Source: Acanthornis magna
Lineage: Eukaryota; Chordata; Aves; Passeriformes; Acanthizidae
Reading direction: 5' to 3'
DNA length: 64,000 nt
NCBI GenBank assembly: GCA_036785705.1
Contig: JAWUZG010000084.1
Coordinates: 11,979,501 to 12,043,500, forward strand
The translations under genes were made by a program, and so were the position numbers. Below the pieces are notes generated by a model. The model made no database searches. It was not told where the DNA came from and saw only the letters and a program-made list of their open reading frames with translations. Shown in pieces: positions 21,689-33,144 of the stretch. Within the stretch, counting starts at the first letter, position 1. Each line of letters begins with the position of its first letter.

Positions 21689-24600
21689 ATTTATTTTCAT
21701 TTTATTGGTAGCCCCCCACTGCTTCTTTTTTTGCTGGTGTAGAATCCATTTAAGAGATTATCTTACTGTGTGATTAATGAAAAAGTGTCAATGTCAAGCA
21801 TGTCATTAATTGTAAGCTTGGTTTGAAGTCCTTTTTCCCCTGGAGCCTACTGGAATATTCTAGGCATCTTCCACAAGGTGGAGCTTTAAGGCTCTGCAGC
21901 TGGGATTTTTTCCCTCTTGACTAATAAGCAGAAAGATGAATGGAGTTTATGAAATCTTATAAAACAGGTATAAACCGACTGTTTCAATACTTTTCAAGAA
22001 AGAGAGTAAGTTTTAGAAAAAGCAACCGACTCAACAGATATTTTTGGCTTTAATATGTCCGAGTCACTGGAATTAATGTGAAAGAAAAGGAAGGACTGGA
22101 AAAAATACTTCTCATTACTTATTTATTATTTTGGTATTACTGTTTCTTTGCTTCCAAACTGACTTGAAAGGTAGGCAGAACTAGATAGAGAAAAGCCGTA
22201 TCAAAATAGTTGATTCACTTCACTTATTGGGAGAAGGGTTTTTTTATTTTAAACAGTCCTACCCTAAAAGAAGAGGAGAAAACTATAGATAACAGCTATT
22301 CTGATAGATTTTTAAAAAGGCAGAAAGCCTATTTCTTTCTTTTGTGCAGCTGTCTTTTCAAGAATGAGCTACGTATGCCTGTTCTCCAGAAGAGCACCTT
22401 TTTCTGGGTTTCACTCTGCCTGCCAGAAGTCACATCTTGCTGGATTCTGGAAAAGCGCTACTGGTATTTCAGGCTGTGTTTCAGTAATCAGTTATCTTGG
22501 GCTTCCCATGTTTCTTTGAGTACCCGAACTGTGTTTTACTCTATTGCCATCTTGTCGGAAATCCCCTGCTGTTGATTTTGTTGGAATGGAATTCATCATG
22601 TGCTTGCTGCGCTGCTGCTGGTAAGGCAATTTTATACTAGCTCAGACATGTGTGGACATGAGCTGGTACTGTGCATAGAGAAGCTGGGAAGGATTTTAGC
22701 TGAAGAAGGGGAAGGAGGACTGGATGGAGGGGGTAGCAGCAGGGAGGGAGAAACCCAAAATCCTGAATGTCTTTCCTGTCCCACTTTTCTACCTCAAGCT
22801 AGCCTTTTTTGATGATAGCAACTGTTAGTAATCTATTTTTGCCTCATCTCTTTGCATGAAACAAAAGTTGAGGATAGGAGAAGTTTACTGAACACTCATT
22901 ACAAGTCCTCTTTCCCTCTTACCTTTCTTCAGTAAATTCTTGTGTTACTCTCAATGTGTTTAGACCAGGAGACTTTATTAGTACTTTCTGCAGGGTCTAT
23001 CTTGCCACTCTGTGATTGACTTGAGTGGCAGCTGAAGTTGTGAAACATTTCTTTCCCATAAATTGTGTTGTTTTTTTCATGCTTTGCAGGTAGTGTATGC
23101 AAGAGGTGCAAAATTTGCTATGATTTTTTAATCGGTTTAGTTTTTCAGGAGTCCCCTTAGATTAAGAAGTAGGACTGGTGAAGAACTTGGTACAGAGACT
23201 ACATCAGGAATCCACTTTCTCCCTTTCTCACATTACTACAGCTCCATCTGATGGTCCTCTCCAATTTTAGGCACAGAAAATAGCATATGGCAAATGCACT
23301 AAAAGGCAGGTGTGCTTTATGCCAAATTACAATGAGTTAAGAGCCCCTCTGGACAGACTGAGTGCACCTGATTTCTTCTACTGTCTGTAGACTAGACTGG
23401 TGGCTGAGTCCAATCTATAATGCTTCTGTATTTGCTGGATCTGTGGCAGAGCCAAATTTTTAAGCTTTAGTTCTCCTCAGATGCTATCACAGTCTTGACA
23501 TGCTAAGAACTGTATTAAATTTATTTTTCTCTGGGTTCCACTTTTTTTTTTCCAGGTATCCTTATGTTCAAGTATGAGTTTGACACTAGCTGAGTAGATA
23601 TAGCTGTTGGTATGGAAAATGTGGGGGACTATTTGGGCACTTTGAAGAGCCCTTCTCTGTAATGTTAGGTTAGGTTTCTGAGTCACAACCTCAGAACAGG
23701 CATTTGACTTACAAAAAAATGAAGTAATATGAGTAGGGTAGTGGAGTGAGCTTGAAATCATAGGGGTTCTTTTCCCCACCCCAGCTATTACTTGAGATAT
23801 GGTATGGGCAGGAATTCTTGCCCTTCTCTCCTGCTGTTTCTGCCAGTGTAGATGTCAAGTTTCCAAGGATTCTAGGTACTCCACCCCTTCTCTTTACCAG
23901 CAGTAGCAGAAAATACCTTTCTTTTCTAGAAACCACAGCAGTATCAATCACTTAAAAATACTGTAAAAGGAAGCTTTTGTATAATCTGTAGTTTTGTAAC
24001 AATGAGTGATTCTATAGCAGTCAGTTCTAAACTGCAGTGGCTGACTATGGAGTTGGATAAAGGATTACTCATTTCCCATTTAAAGAAATGGTGATTTTGA
24101 CAGGAAGTGCCAGGGTGTATGGAGTTAATAAAGCCAAAGGTATTGATGGTATATTCACTAGGGGTAAATACTTAATTTTTTTATATATTATGCAGGCCAA
24201 AGCTCTATTGACAAAACCACCTGAAGCAGACAGTTCAGAGACATTCCTTGTTGGTAACAGAATACAGTTGTCTCAGAGCAAAGATTTTCTTAGCACTTAT
24301 TAGCCAAAAGATCATAGTTGCTTTATTTAAACAAACTTTGGTATGAAGCTATCAAAATAGCAACCTCAACCAGGGAATACACATGGAAAAGGGTCTAAGT
24401 GTAGCCTAACCCTTGGGGAATGGCATAGGCAGTTGGTGACTATTTAGCTGGATTCCCTTATGGCCCATTTTCAGTGTAAGTCCTATTTTCAGTATAGAAT
24501 GTGAAAGAAATGCTGTGTAGCAATTTATTTCGCTTATAATCAGTGTGAGAAATCCCTGTTCAGATTATAAAGAGAGAAGGGTGATAGTCGAAAATATCAT

Positions 24601-25836
24601 TACTGGGAAGATAGATGCTATAATAAAGTTGTCTGTGGCTTCAGCATCTCCTTTTTTCAAGTTTACTAGTCCATAGGGTTGGTGTCTCATCTTCTGTATG
24701 ATTATCTTGCATTATTTTCATGACACTGGTAGACGCAGATGCTCATAAAACTGAGAGATCAGCAATATAAACTTTAGCCTTTTGTTCCTGCTCCTCCTGC
24801 ACTCTTGTCCTGAGCTGCAATACAGTTGTTACTGGAGTTTTTTGTGCTGAGTTCCAAGATGCTGAGATGCGAGCGGAATGGTGATTGCACATTAAATGCT
24901 AGACTGACCTTAGCTTTTAAAACAGAATTGAAAACAAGTACGTGGAAGTAATGTTTGAGTTCCAAGGCAGCAACCTCTTATTTCTCACTATCTTGCCAAA
25001 AATAGTCAGTGCAAAATTATTTGTCTATTTACTTGCCCCTAGGGCTCTTACAGCTTAGCTGTAACTGCTGGACCAGGCATGTGCACTTCCCATCCTACTT
25101 TAAAAGCCACAACATGTAGAATTTAACAGCTAAAGCAGTCATCATCTGCATTAATCATAACGTGTTCATTTGTATTTGTTCTTTTGCTCTGTGGGTGTAT
25201 CCTGGTGGATGACTGTCCAGGTGTCAGGGCAGTCATTGGCTTCTCTACTTTCCCTCAGTCACTTAGCTCCCTTGGCCTTCTCTGGGTATTTAAATTCTGT
25301 AATTTTTTTTCCTAGGTTTTCTTCAAAACATGATTAATTGTATAAGTTTTAAAAGGATTTTTGTTTTCATTCCACGCTCTTACTCTCCTTTAAAGTTTTA
25401 TAGACACTTGCTGTCTAGAGAGTCATCTAGAGAAAGGTTGGTATGAAAGCTCACGCCAAGGGTGTCATCAGATGACATGGCTTCAGATCAGAGGCCAGAT
25501 GTCTCATACAGCACTTGCTGGATTTTGGTGCACTCCGTGAACCACCCTCACAAGTCCAGCTTCTGTCTCAGTGTCTACTTAGTAAACCACTGACTTAAGT
25601 AGAGAATCCATCTTCCCAGTGGCAAGGGGATGTGGGAGCATTGGATCAAAATGGGAGTGGTATACTGTGTCCTCTTATGTTGCATTGATTCTGCAGCTGA
25701 GGGACTTAATTTTCTATGATTTTAGTACCTGGTCCATTCCACCTATGTATGTTGCTCATATTAAGTAAGGTTTATAGGTGGTTGGTAACTAATTTCAGTT
25801 TTAAATATCATAATTTCTAGGTCAGATTTTAAGTTG
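21689..25836. other. Non-coding stretch, no gene seen
   Basis: Unique-looking AT-rich sequence. A purine-rich segment lies near 22695-22750, with GGGG, GGGGG and GGG runs on the plus strand. Open frames reach about 120 codons with no recognised domain. No transposon recognised. Confidence 0.55.
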
Positions 25837-25866
25837 ATGTAATTAGGTGCTATGTAATTAGGTGGT
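25837..25866. repeat. 15-base tandem duplication
   Basis: ATGTAATTAGGTGCT (25837-25851) is followed by ATGTAATTAGGTGGT, one mismatch. Each unit carries a TAATTA homeodomain-like core, so the duplication doubles a potential binding site. Confidence 0.92.
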
Positions 25867-26384
25867 AGCCAACCATTGATTTTGGATGTATCTATTGAAT
25901 TAAAAAATTTCTGATGAAGCTGCACCTTTTTTAATCTGTTGAGGAAGTAAAGAAGGGAAGAGATAAAACAGGAACTGAAAACCAGTTCATCAGCTACACC
26001 TATTACACAGTAAATGACTGTAAATCACACAGGGGGTATTTCATAAGAGCAGATAAATCTCAATGAGACAATCCAAAATGTTTGTGGGAGGAGCTGTGGA
26101 TATTATCATGCAGTTATTATATTAGCCTAACAAGCAAAGAGATCACACCTCTTAGATGAATGGAGTTATCTGAAAAGGATTTGAACGGTTTTGAGATTAC
26201 TTAATTTTTTTTACGCATGTCTCTGAAAAAGATTGTTTTCTAATAATGTACAAATGCTAAGAAAAATAAAAGCATAGTATATGTGATAAAAATCTAGCCA
26301 AGGTAATTCATACAGCTTATTTATAGGATTTTGTTTTCAAAGTGTCCTCTAAAGGAGTGGTGAATTTTCTTCAAGATAGTTTTT

Positions 26385-26434
26385 AAATTATTTGGTTTTT
26401 TGGTTTTGGGTTTTGGTTTGTTTTTTTTTTTTTT
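26385..26434. repeat. G/T-rich tract ending in T14
   Basis: The plus strand shows alternating TTTT and GG/GGG blocks leading into fourteen T at 26421-26434. It has the same texture as the 19455-19536 tract. Confidence 0.9.
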
Positions 26435-26592
26435 GCCAAATGAGGCTGAAGAAACATCTCACAGGCTTAATTTTATTATGACATGGAAATGATGACAACA
26501 GTAGAAGGACATAGTCAACTAACTTCTGTAATCAATGGTAAAGTTAAAGAACAAGAATTGGACTGAAAAATGCCACTGCCAGTGTGATAGTT

Positions 26593-26606
26593 GGCACTGC
26601 AGTGCC
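26593..26606. repeat. 14-base perfect palindrome
   Basis: GGCACTGCAGTGCC reads the same on both strands. A related CACTGCCAGTG lies just upstream. It could be a dimeric factor site, or chance. Confidence 0.85.
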
Positions 26607-27965
26607 TCTTTGATTATGTTGCATTCCCGGCCCTCCCCCAGGAAGATACATTTTTGTACTGACCTTCAAAAGACAAGGACAGGTTTTGCCTAATTTTTCC
26701 CACCACTTCACTGTTCAGTTCTTTTTCTTTCAGGTGATGGATTTTCAAGGTCCTATCTGAAATTGGGAAAATTTTTGTGCTGTGGCAGCTTGTCTGTAAC
26801 TTCTTTTTTTCTACCCCTGTTGGGTTTTACTGAAGTTCTACAATTTGTTTTTTCTCTTGCAGTTCATTTCCTAAAGTAATCTTTCTAGCCAAGAGCGACA
26901 TTAGAGCTTTCCTGACAGCTCTAGTCTTTAAATGAGGAACTGGCTTTGCTTACTGCATTTGATTTTAGACTAGTTTATGCTTAAATGTATTCTACTTGGA
27001 AGCATCCAGCTTTATTTCAGATTTAAACCCTCTTGGCTTTTGGAAATACTGTTTCATTACATATATAATAAATCAAGTAATGTCATAGCCTTTGATATTA
27101 ATAGAGTTAAAGGAATCCTGAATAGATCTTACTAAAAACTATGAAAGTGTTGTTCAGTGAAACTTCACTTGGAAACAAAAGAAAAGGGTTTTAAAATGTC
27201 TTCTTCATTTATTTTGGTAAAATTTTTAGTTTCTCAAATAAGGGATGTCAGTCATTCTCTGAAGCTTGTGCATAAATGTATAATGTTGGTATGAGAGAAG
27301 CTCTGTTGGTCTTTGTGATTACAGAATAATCTGGTTCTGTTGTCTCAGAGATAAGGACTAGTGGTCTGGGAGCGTCATAGTTTGAAAATAGTTCATTGTA
27401 GGGTGATGATCCTTAATGAAATTGAGTAATAAACTTGTGTTTCTGCCACGTTTCAGAAAATCTCCTGCAGATGACAGGGGATCAGCAGCACTCAGACCTA
27501 TCATCTACCTTTTTCTTCTGCATCTGCTTGTCAAAGTAGCATCTGCTTTGTAGTAAAAACTGAGGCTCTGGTTGTCTGTTCAGACCCCTTTCCTTTGCCC
27601 TTTTATTGGCTTTCTGCAGCTTTGTAGGGAGTAGATTGTATAAAGTATGCCCCTGGAAAGCAGAGGCTGTTAAAAGGTTTAAGACAAATTTGTTTGAAGA
27701 CAAAGAGGGCATTGAGGAAAACTGTGGAGAGGGATTGAAGGGCTTTTGCAGTGCAACAGAGCCTTGTCTGTGCAAGACTCAGCCTGCCTCCGAGTTCCAG
27801 CAGGCTGCTGAGAAGCAGGCCAAGAAAAGACTCTCCAAGACCCTGTTCCCTTCATCTGTAGTCTGCCATCTGGACAGAGGATGGCTAGAGGGTTCCTGGA
27901 ACGTATAGAAAGGAATCTTGAGGGCTGAAAATAAATGCCACTGGAGACAGGAAGTGTCTGAGACT

Positions 27966-27998
27966 GGGAGGGCTGGAGGAGGGGAGCTGCTCTGGGGG
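27966..27998 (+). other. Possible G-quadruplex motif
   Basis: On the plus strand GGG, GGG, GGGG and GGGGG are spaced by loops of 1, 8 and 9 bases, with further G runs at about 28014-28023. This meets loose G-quadruplex rules with long loops. No gene start can be tied to it. Confidence 0.4.
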
Positions 27999-29099
27999 TC
28001 ACGGTGCTGGTAAGGGTGAGGGGCAGATAAGGAGAGCTGCTGTGCTGCAGTAGAAGGTGCCCAAGCCCTGAATTCAAGCCCTGAATATCCCTCCATTTAC
28101 TGCTTCATATACTTGAGGGCATCTTAGTTTGTTGCAGGGGTTCATCTGAGTGATCTGGATCTCTTTCCCTTGTACAAAGGGTCACTTAAATTTTAGCCCT
28201 TGGCATATTAGGGACTTTGAAATTAGACAGATTTATAGAAAGATAAAGTAGTGTCAGCCACTCTGAAATTTGATCTTGATGTTGTCATGAAAGCTGTGTG
28301 TTACTTCAGCGTGGTTTTTGGTGGGGTCTGTTCCAGTCAGGTTGGATGATGTTATGAGTGAATGATGTTCCCCTGAATTATTTTTCTCATGTAGGAAAGC
28401 CAATGAGCTACGATATTTTATTCCTTTAGTGTGCTTTAATAAGTGTTATAATACTGGAGAATAATGTTATTTCTTTCTGAGTTATGAGAGTGGAACAGTC
28501 TTTGTATTCTTCTCAGAATGGAAATGCCTGCTAATCCTATCACCCATCTTTTCTTCCTATAAGAGCCTCTTAAACCTCCAGAGAAAGCTTAGAGTGAGAA
28601 TTCTTTGCATTACCTGCTTTGCAGTTTTAAGGGTAACCGACCAGATAACTGCGGATGTTTTTTTGTGTGCTGGTCTCTGAGTATTAAGTTGAAACGACAT
28701 GTTTTCATTTCTCAAGATGTTTCAAAGAATGTGGTCATGGAAGCAGCTCCTTCCTATTACTGAGATTTTCAATGCACACAATAAATACCTCTTCGTGAGC
28801 TTTTCAGGGCCATTATCCTCTAGAGGATGCTCTTAGGAGGCCCAGGCACTGATGCCAGAGAAAGTTACACTCTGTGCATAACTGAGCTATTTTCCTTCAC
28901 TTAATAATTTTGAAAAATGAAAATGAAATACGAGAGTATCCTCAAATATTTACTGTATATCCCATGTGAAGGTGGTGGTACATTTCTTATTACTGACTTT
29001 GGCAGTGAAATGTGCATCAAGTGTCAGCACTCACTGGCCTGCTAGAACTGAGCTGTAACTGCAAGTCTTTCCTGGGTAAGAGAGGAAGCTTCCAGAGCA

Positions 29100-29310
29100 A
29101 TTGTTTTATCAGCTACATGTGCTGGCAGCCTTCTTGGTGAGATCACCGCAGGCAGTTTATGATTTGATTGAAAATTAATGGGGCAATTACAGCAGGAGAC
29201 CTAGGAGCAGAAGATGCAGGTTTGGAATGAGGATCATGTCAATGCAGTAACAGTAATTTTCAGGTTCCTCACAGTATTTGTTCAGCAAATAAAAGCCTTT
29301 TAGACAAATC
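29100..29310. promoter_or_regulatory. Possible conserved non-coding element
   Basis: Repeat-free sequence with a TTTATGATTTGATTGAAAAT stretch, GGGGCAATTACAGCAGG and GCAGTAACAGTAATTTTCAG. These are homeodomain-like and bZIP-like cores in a moderate-GC background. The call is from texture only, without conservation data. Confidence 0.18.
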
Positions 29311-32122
29311 TTATTCTAGAAATTCTAATTTACATGTCGATTAATACCTCTGCATTTGAAAACCAGATGAATATTATAAGCTTCTTGTAGTGGAAAAAGT
29401 AGATTCTTCCACAGCAATACCTTTACTGCTGGAAGGTTTATCCTATTTTTGTTTCCCTCTCAATTACTCTGTATATCATCCCTTAGAGTGTACCAGTAAG
29501 GACTGTAATTATTCCAGAGGCTCCACACACAGCCACCGTTTGAATCTGTAATTAGGGGGAGTGCAGCTTTCTGGTCTCAGGTTATGTTGTTTTCCAGCTG
29601 CAGGATGTATTTCCTACTCCATAGCACAGAGTAGAGCTGCATCGTGTTGCAAAGTGAAATACCAATTTATAGGTTTAAATGCATCTTGTTCTTGAGAAAA
29701 AAAAAAGAATACTGGGTAGCATGATCTCTGTGCCAGCTCATTACTTTCATATGATTGTTTGGAAAAAAGAAAAATCCTGCATCCTTAAATGACTTAGTAT
29801 TGAATAGGGGTAAACTGGATTCTTTGCTAAGTTTAAGAGCAGTGTGGCATGTTCTTTTCATTTGCAGACTTTTTCCCAAATGTCATGAGTCCTTCCTTAG
29901 GGCAGCAGCTTGACAGAAAAGGAATTTCAGTAGTCTGTCAGTGTTTACATGAGTCATTGCTGATTCTTTTCTGAAATTATTTTCTGTTATGCATATCTTG
30001 TCTTGGTGTAAATCCTGTGATTTTCAGGTTGCTGATGGACACTTCTGCAGTGATTTTGGAAATTTGATAACCTTTCTTGGATTGTGGTATATGTGTAACT
30101 GTAGCATACTGCAGTATAACAACATGGATAGGGCAGATCTTTCTTTGGATACGAGGAAAGAGCACACAAGTGATTTAGTGTAATTTGGAGCCAGGCTAAA
30201 AAAAACCCAAAAAAATTCTGTCTCCTCAAGCAACTTGTTGAGTTTATGGTAGTTTTTTTACACCTTTGTTTCAAGGGGAAAAATAAAGAAAAGACCTTTT
30301 ATATTGACTCTGTCTATACAGAAGGACAAAACACAGTGTAAAGACTGACACGTAATCGTTTCTAATATGTTTAGTCAAAACTTAATACAATCACTTTTCC
30401 TCTTAAAGCACTTGCTGCTGCACTTTTTGTGGGGTTTGTCAAATTTGTCGTAAGAGTTTTTGGGAGCACAATGATGGAATTCTAAGAAAATTCCTGCAGG
30501 TAAATGTGGAATTTTATATAAAAGATTGATGCAAGCACACATGCATGTGCTTTCTGTATAGTGCATTTTTGCGTTATGCCTGACCTACAGTATGAACTGT
30601 CTCTGTGTTGTCATGGAGTCTCTGCAATTGCAGAGTTGCTTGTCCCACAGAAGGGAACTAACTGGGTTTTTTGTGATTGCACCAAAATAAGTGAAGTGGG
30701 AGTGAAAGGGAATGAAAAGATGGCCTTGACAGCAAGCCTGATTCTAATGTCTATGTGGGGGGGAAAACCTTGTAGTATGCGGACTTTAAATTATTTTTTG
30801 TTCAGTAAGTTAATAAAAATGGTGACCTGTATTAGCAAAAATTCAAGTGTTGCAGTGCTGTTTCCTAAGCCAGGCCATGAGTCTAAAATATCAACTGCTC
30901 TTTAGGAGACGGGGGAACTGGAAGGAGCAGAAAGAATAAAGGAGTTAGATAAGGACTCTTACTCTGGATTTAGTGTTTCGCAGGTACCTCCCTAGGAATT
31001 TATTTGGCACTTGCATCTTCAGAGGTAGAGATAAGGCATCTCACGTGATGATCCTAATTATTTGATGTATATACTCTTACAGAACTGCAGTGTATGAGGA
31101 AAATGAAATGCTGTTTAAAAAAAACCCCAAAATGAAATAAAATGCTGACAGCCTGTAACAAAGGTTTATAAGAACTATAATGTCTGGTATAGAACCAGAA
31201 CTCGTAATGCTTCATAGAAAACTGAAGAGCCTCGGGTTTTTTACCACTTATGAAGAACAAAGCTTTTCTTCACTTCCAATGGGTGAATTTTTAAAGGTTA
31301 ACAGCAGAACTATTATCCCTTTCTAACTTTCACTGCTCCAAGCTGAGCTTTATCTTATTTTTTATCAATGTAGTGAGGTTTTTTTGTTTCTAAAACAAGC
31401 AGATAATCCATTAATGTTCTAGGATGTGGAGAGTCTGGTGATATATATCAATGGACTATAATTTTTCACTGAATTAGCTGTCAGAAGGAGAAAAATAGTG
31501 TTTTTGTGAATTATGATCTATCCCAGATTTTAAAGCAAGAAAGGGGGGTTGTGTGGAAGTTGACTTACAATGATATGTGGAGTTAAAGCATGATGAAGAT
31601 TTTTCTTCATAGCTGGAGAAAAGAGATCAGGGTTACAGGTTGGAGCGAAAGGCAAAGCTGGAGAAGCCATTCAGGGTTAAGTTTGCTTTGTACCATTTCT
31701 TTATAGGCCCTTTCAGTTGTCAGATGGGCACCTGAAAAACTAAAGGACCCTATTGGTGCAGGTGCTTGATGTGAAAGGGAGTTTAATATAAGGGTTAAAC
31801 GCAATCATGGAGTGAGTATGGCTGCAAATTACAGATAAGAAGAAAGCTGGATGGGTAAGGGAAGAAATGCCAGCTCTGCTGGAGGCAGAAAGAATTCCAG
31901 TTATTAGAGGTTTCCTTCTCACCTGGAGCTGAACCCAGCAGTCTTTGCCTGGCTTGCTTGTCTGGGCTAGCAGAGCAAATGCCATTGTAAAGATGCCTGT
32001 GGGTCCCACACTGAAACTGTGCCTGTAAATCTGTGTGTGCAACAGGCCTGCAGTCCTGAGCTGCAGGGTTTGAAACTTGGCTTGGTTGACGTTGCATGCT
32101 CAAAATCACTTTAAGGACATCT

Positions 32123-32156
32123 TTTTGGATATGTACTGTGCAGTACATATCTAAAA
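32123..32156. repeat. 34-base inverted repeat, 16-base arms
   Basis: The inner arms GATATGTACTG (32128-32138) and CAGTACATATC (32141-32151) are perfect complements around TG. The pairing continues outward with one G/T mismatch (32127 with 32152) and then TTTT with AAAA. As RNA the mismatch is a G-U pair, giving a 16-pair stem but only a 2-base loop, so a cruciform or dimer-site origin is as likely as a hairpin RNA. Confidence 0.93.
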
Positions 32157-32599
32157 TCCGGGCGGGGGGAACCCTTATTTATTAGCCTAGTCATATCACT
32201 TAAAAAGTTGCTCTGACTATATACTTCTTGAAGTTTTGCTTATTGAGCTAGAAGCAGTTTTAGGACAACCTGTACTTTGTCTTGGGGGGTTTTTTGTTTA
32301 ATTTTGCTTCTAGACATGATGGTTATAAGTGCTGGCTGTTCTTTGTTTTTACTTTCATTAAATTATGTGACTGTGGACATACAGCCAGGCATTTTTTGCT
32401 AACTGATCCTTTGTTTTTTGTTTTATTAAAGAAATGAGATTTACTCAGTGTAAGTGGATGTTAACATTTCCTGATACATAGGCTTGCTGTATCTCCTTAA
32501 GCATCTGACAGAAGATCGTGTCAGCAGGACGAGGGCATAGTGTGAAAATGGCCCATTATGAGCTACTCAAGCTACTGGAGTTTAAACTCTTACTCATCA

Positions 32600-32870
32600 A
32601 CTCACACTGTACTATTTGACCCTAAGCAATTTAATCTGTTTCTGTCCCATTCCACTGTCTAAAGCTGGAGAATGCTCCACATTGCAGAGATGTAAATTGC
32701 CTGGCTAATGGTGTGGTAATTGACCTTTAAAAATTGCATGCTAATTAGTGTAGTTTTGCTTATGTCCTGTTCACAGCACTGCAGGCAAGACTGCTTTGAT
32801 CACTGTAGCTCAGTGACTTTAAGCAAAATTACATGAACTTGCACTAAAAATCCAAGCAAAATGAAGAAGT
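32600..32870. promoter_or_regulatory. Possible conserved non-coding element
   Basis: It contains GATGTAAATTGCC, GGTGTGGTAATTGACC, GCATGCTAATTAGTG and TTGATCACTGTAGC, which are dense TAATT-type homeodomain and octamer-like cores in repeat-free sequence. The left part (about 32605-32650) loosely resembles a MIR-type core, but not well enough to call. The call is inference from motif texture. Confidence 0.2.
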
Positions 32871-33114
32871 AAATAACGGCAACAATAATAAGACATTAGA
32901 TAATTGGTAGATATTACAGAATAGCATGTAAGGGGAATCACCCTTCTCAATCTGCTATACATATTCTCCTTTGCCCACCTGATGGGAATAAAAATTATCT
33001 TTAGAGTGGGTTTAATGGTTGACTTCGAAATGAATTCTCCTGGATCATGAATTCAAATTAGCAACTTTGTTATTGTGACCCTAAACAGTGTGCTTTAAAC
33101 ATCCAAGATTTATG

Positions 33115-33144
33115 TAGAATCCCCCGGGGTCTTAGGGGATTCTA
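33115..33144. repeat. Hairpin, 10-base perfect stem
   Basis: TAGAATCCCC (33115-33124) and GGGGATTCTA (33135-33144) are exact complements around a 10-base spacer. A G-T and a T-A pair could extend the stem outward. No T run follows and no gene is adjacent. Confidence 0.92.

Larger units (their letters stand above)
25867..32122. other. Non-coding stretch, no gene seen
   Basis: Mostly unique-looking sequence with a G/T-T14 tract, a 14-base palindrome, a G-run cluster and a candidate regulatory stretch, listed separately. Open frames up to 132 codons (27679-28077 minus) show no domain. An AC-rich run AAAAAAAACCC lies at about 30199 and a similar one at 31119. Confidence 0.55.

Noticed and set aside
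21339..21773. 144-codon plus-strand open frame
   Set aside because: It lies mostly antisense to the CR1 ORF2 tail; its length comes from the low stop density opposite the transposon frame.
23664..23679. TTAGGTTAGG as a telomere-like repeat
   Set aside because: Only two units and not the vertebrate TTAGGG sequence; chance.
27679..28077. 132-codon minus-strand frame, Pro/Ser-rich
   Set aside because: It is opposite a purine- and G-rich stretch, which gives Pro/Ser/Leu frames by composition; no family motif.
31439..31450. Palindrome TGATATATATCA
   Set aside because: Low-complexity TA repeat flanked by matching bases; expected by chance in AT-rich DNA.
32605..32650. MIR-like segment (GACCCTAAGCAATTTAATC)
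   Set aside because: Only a loose resemblance over a short span; no second diagnostic block.
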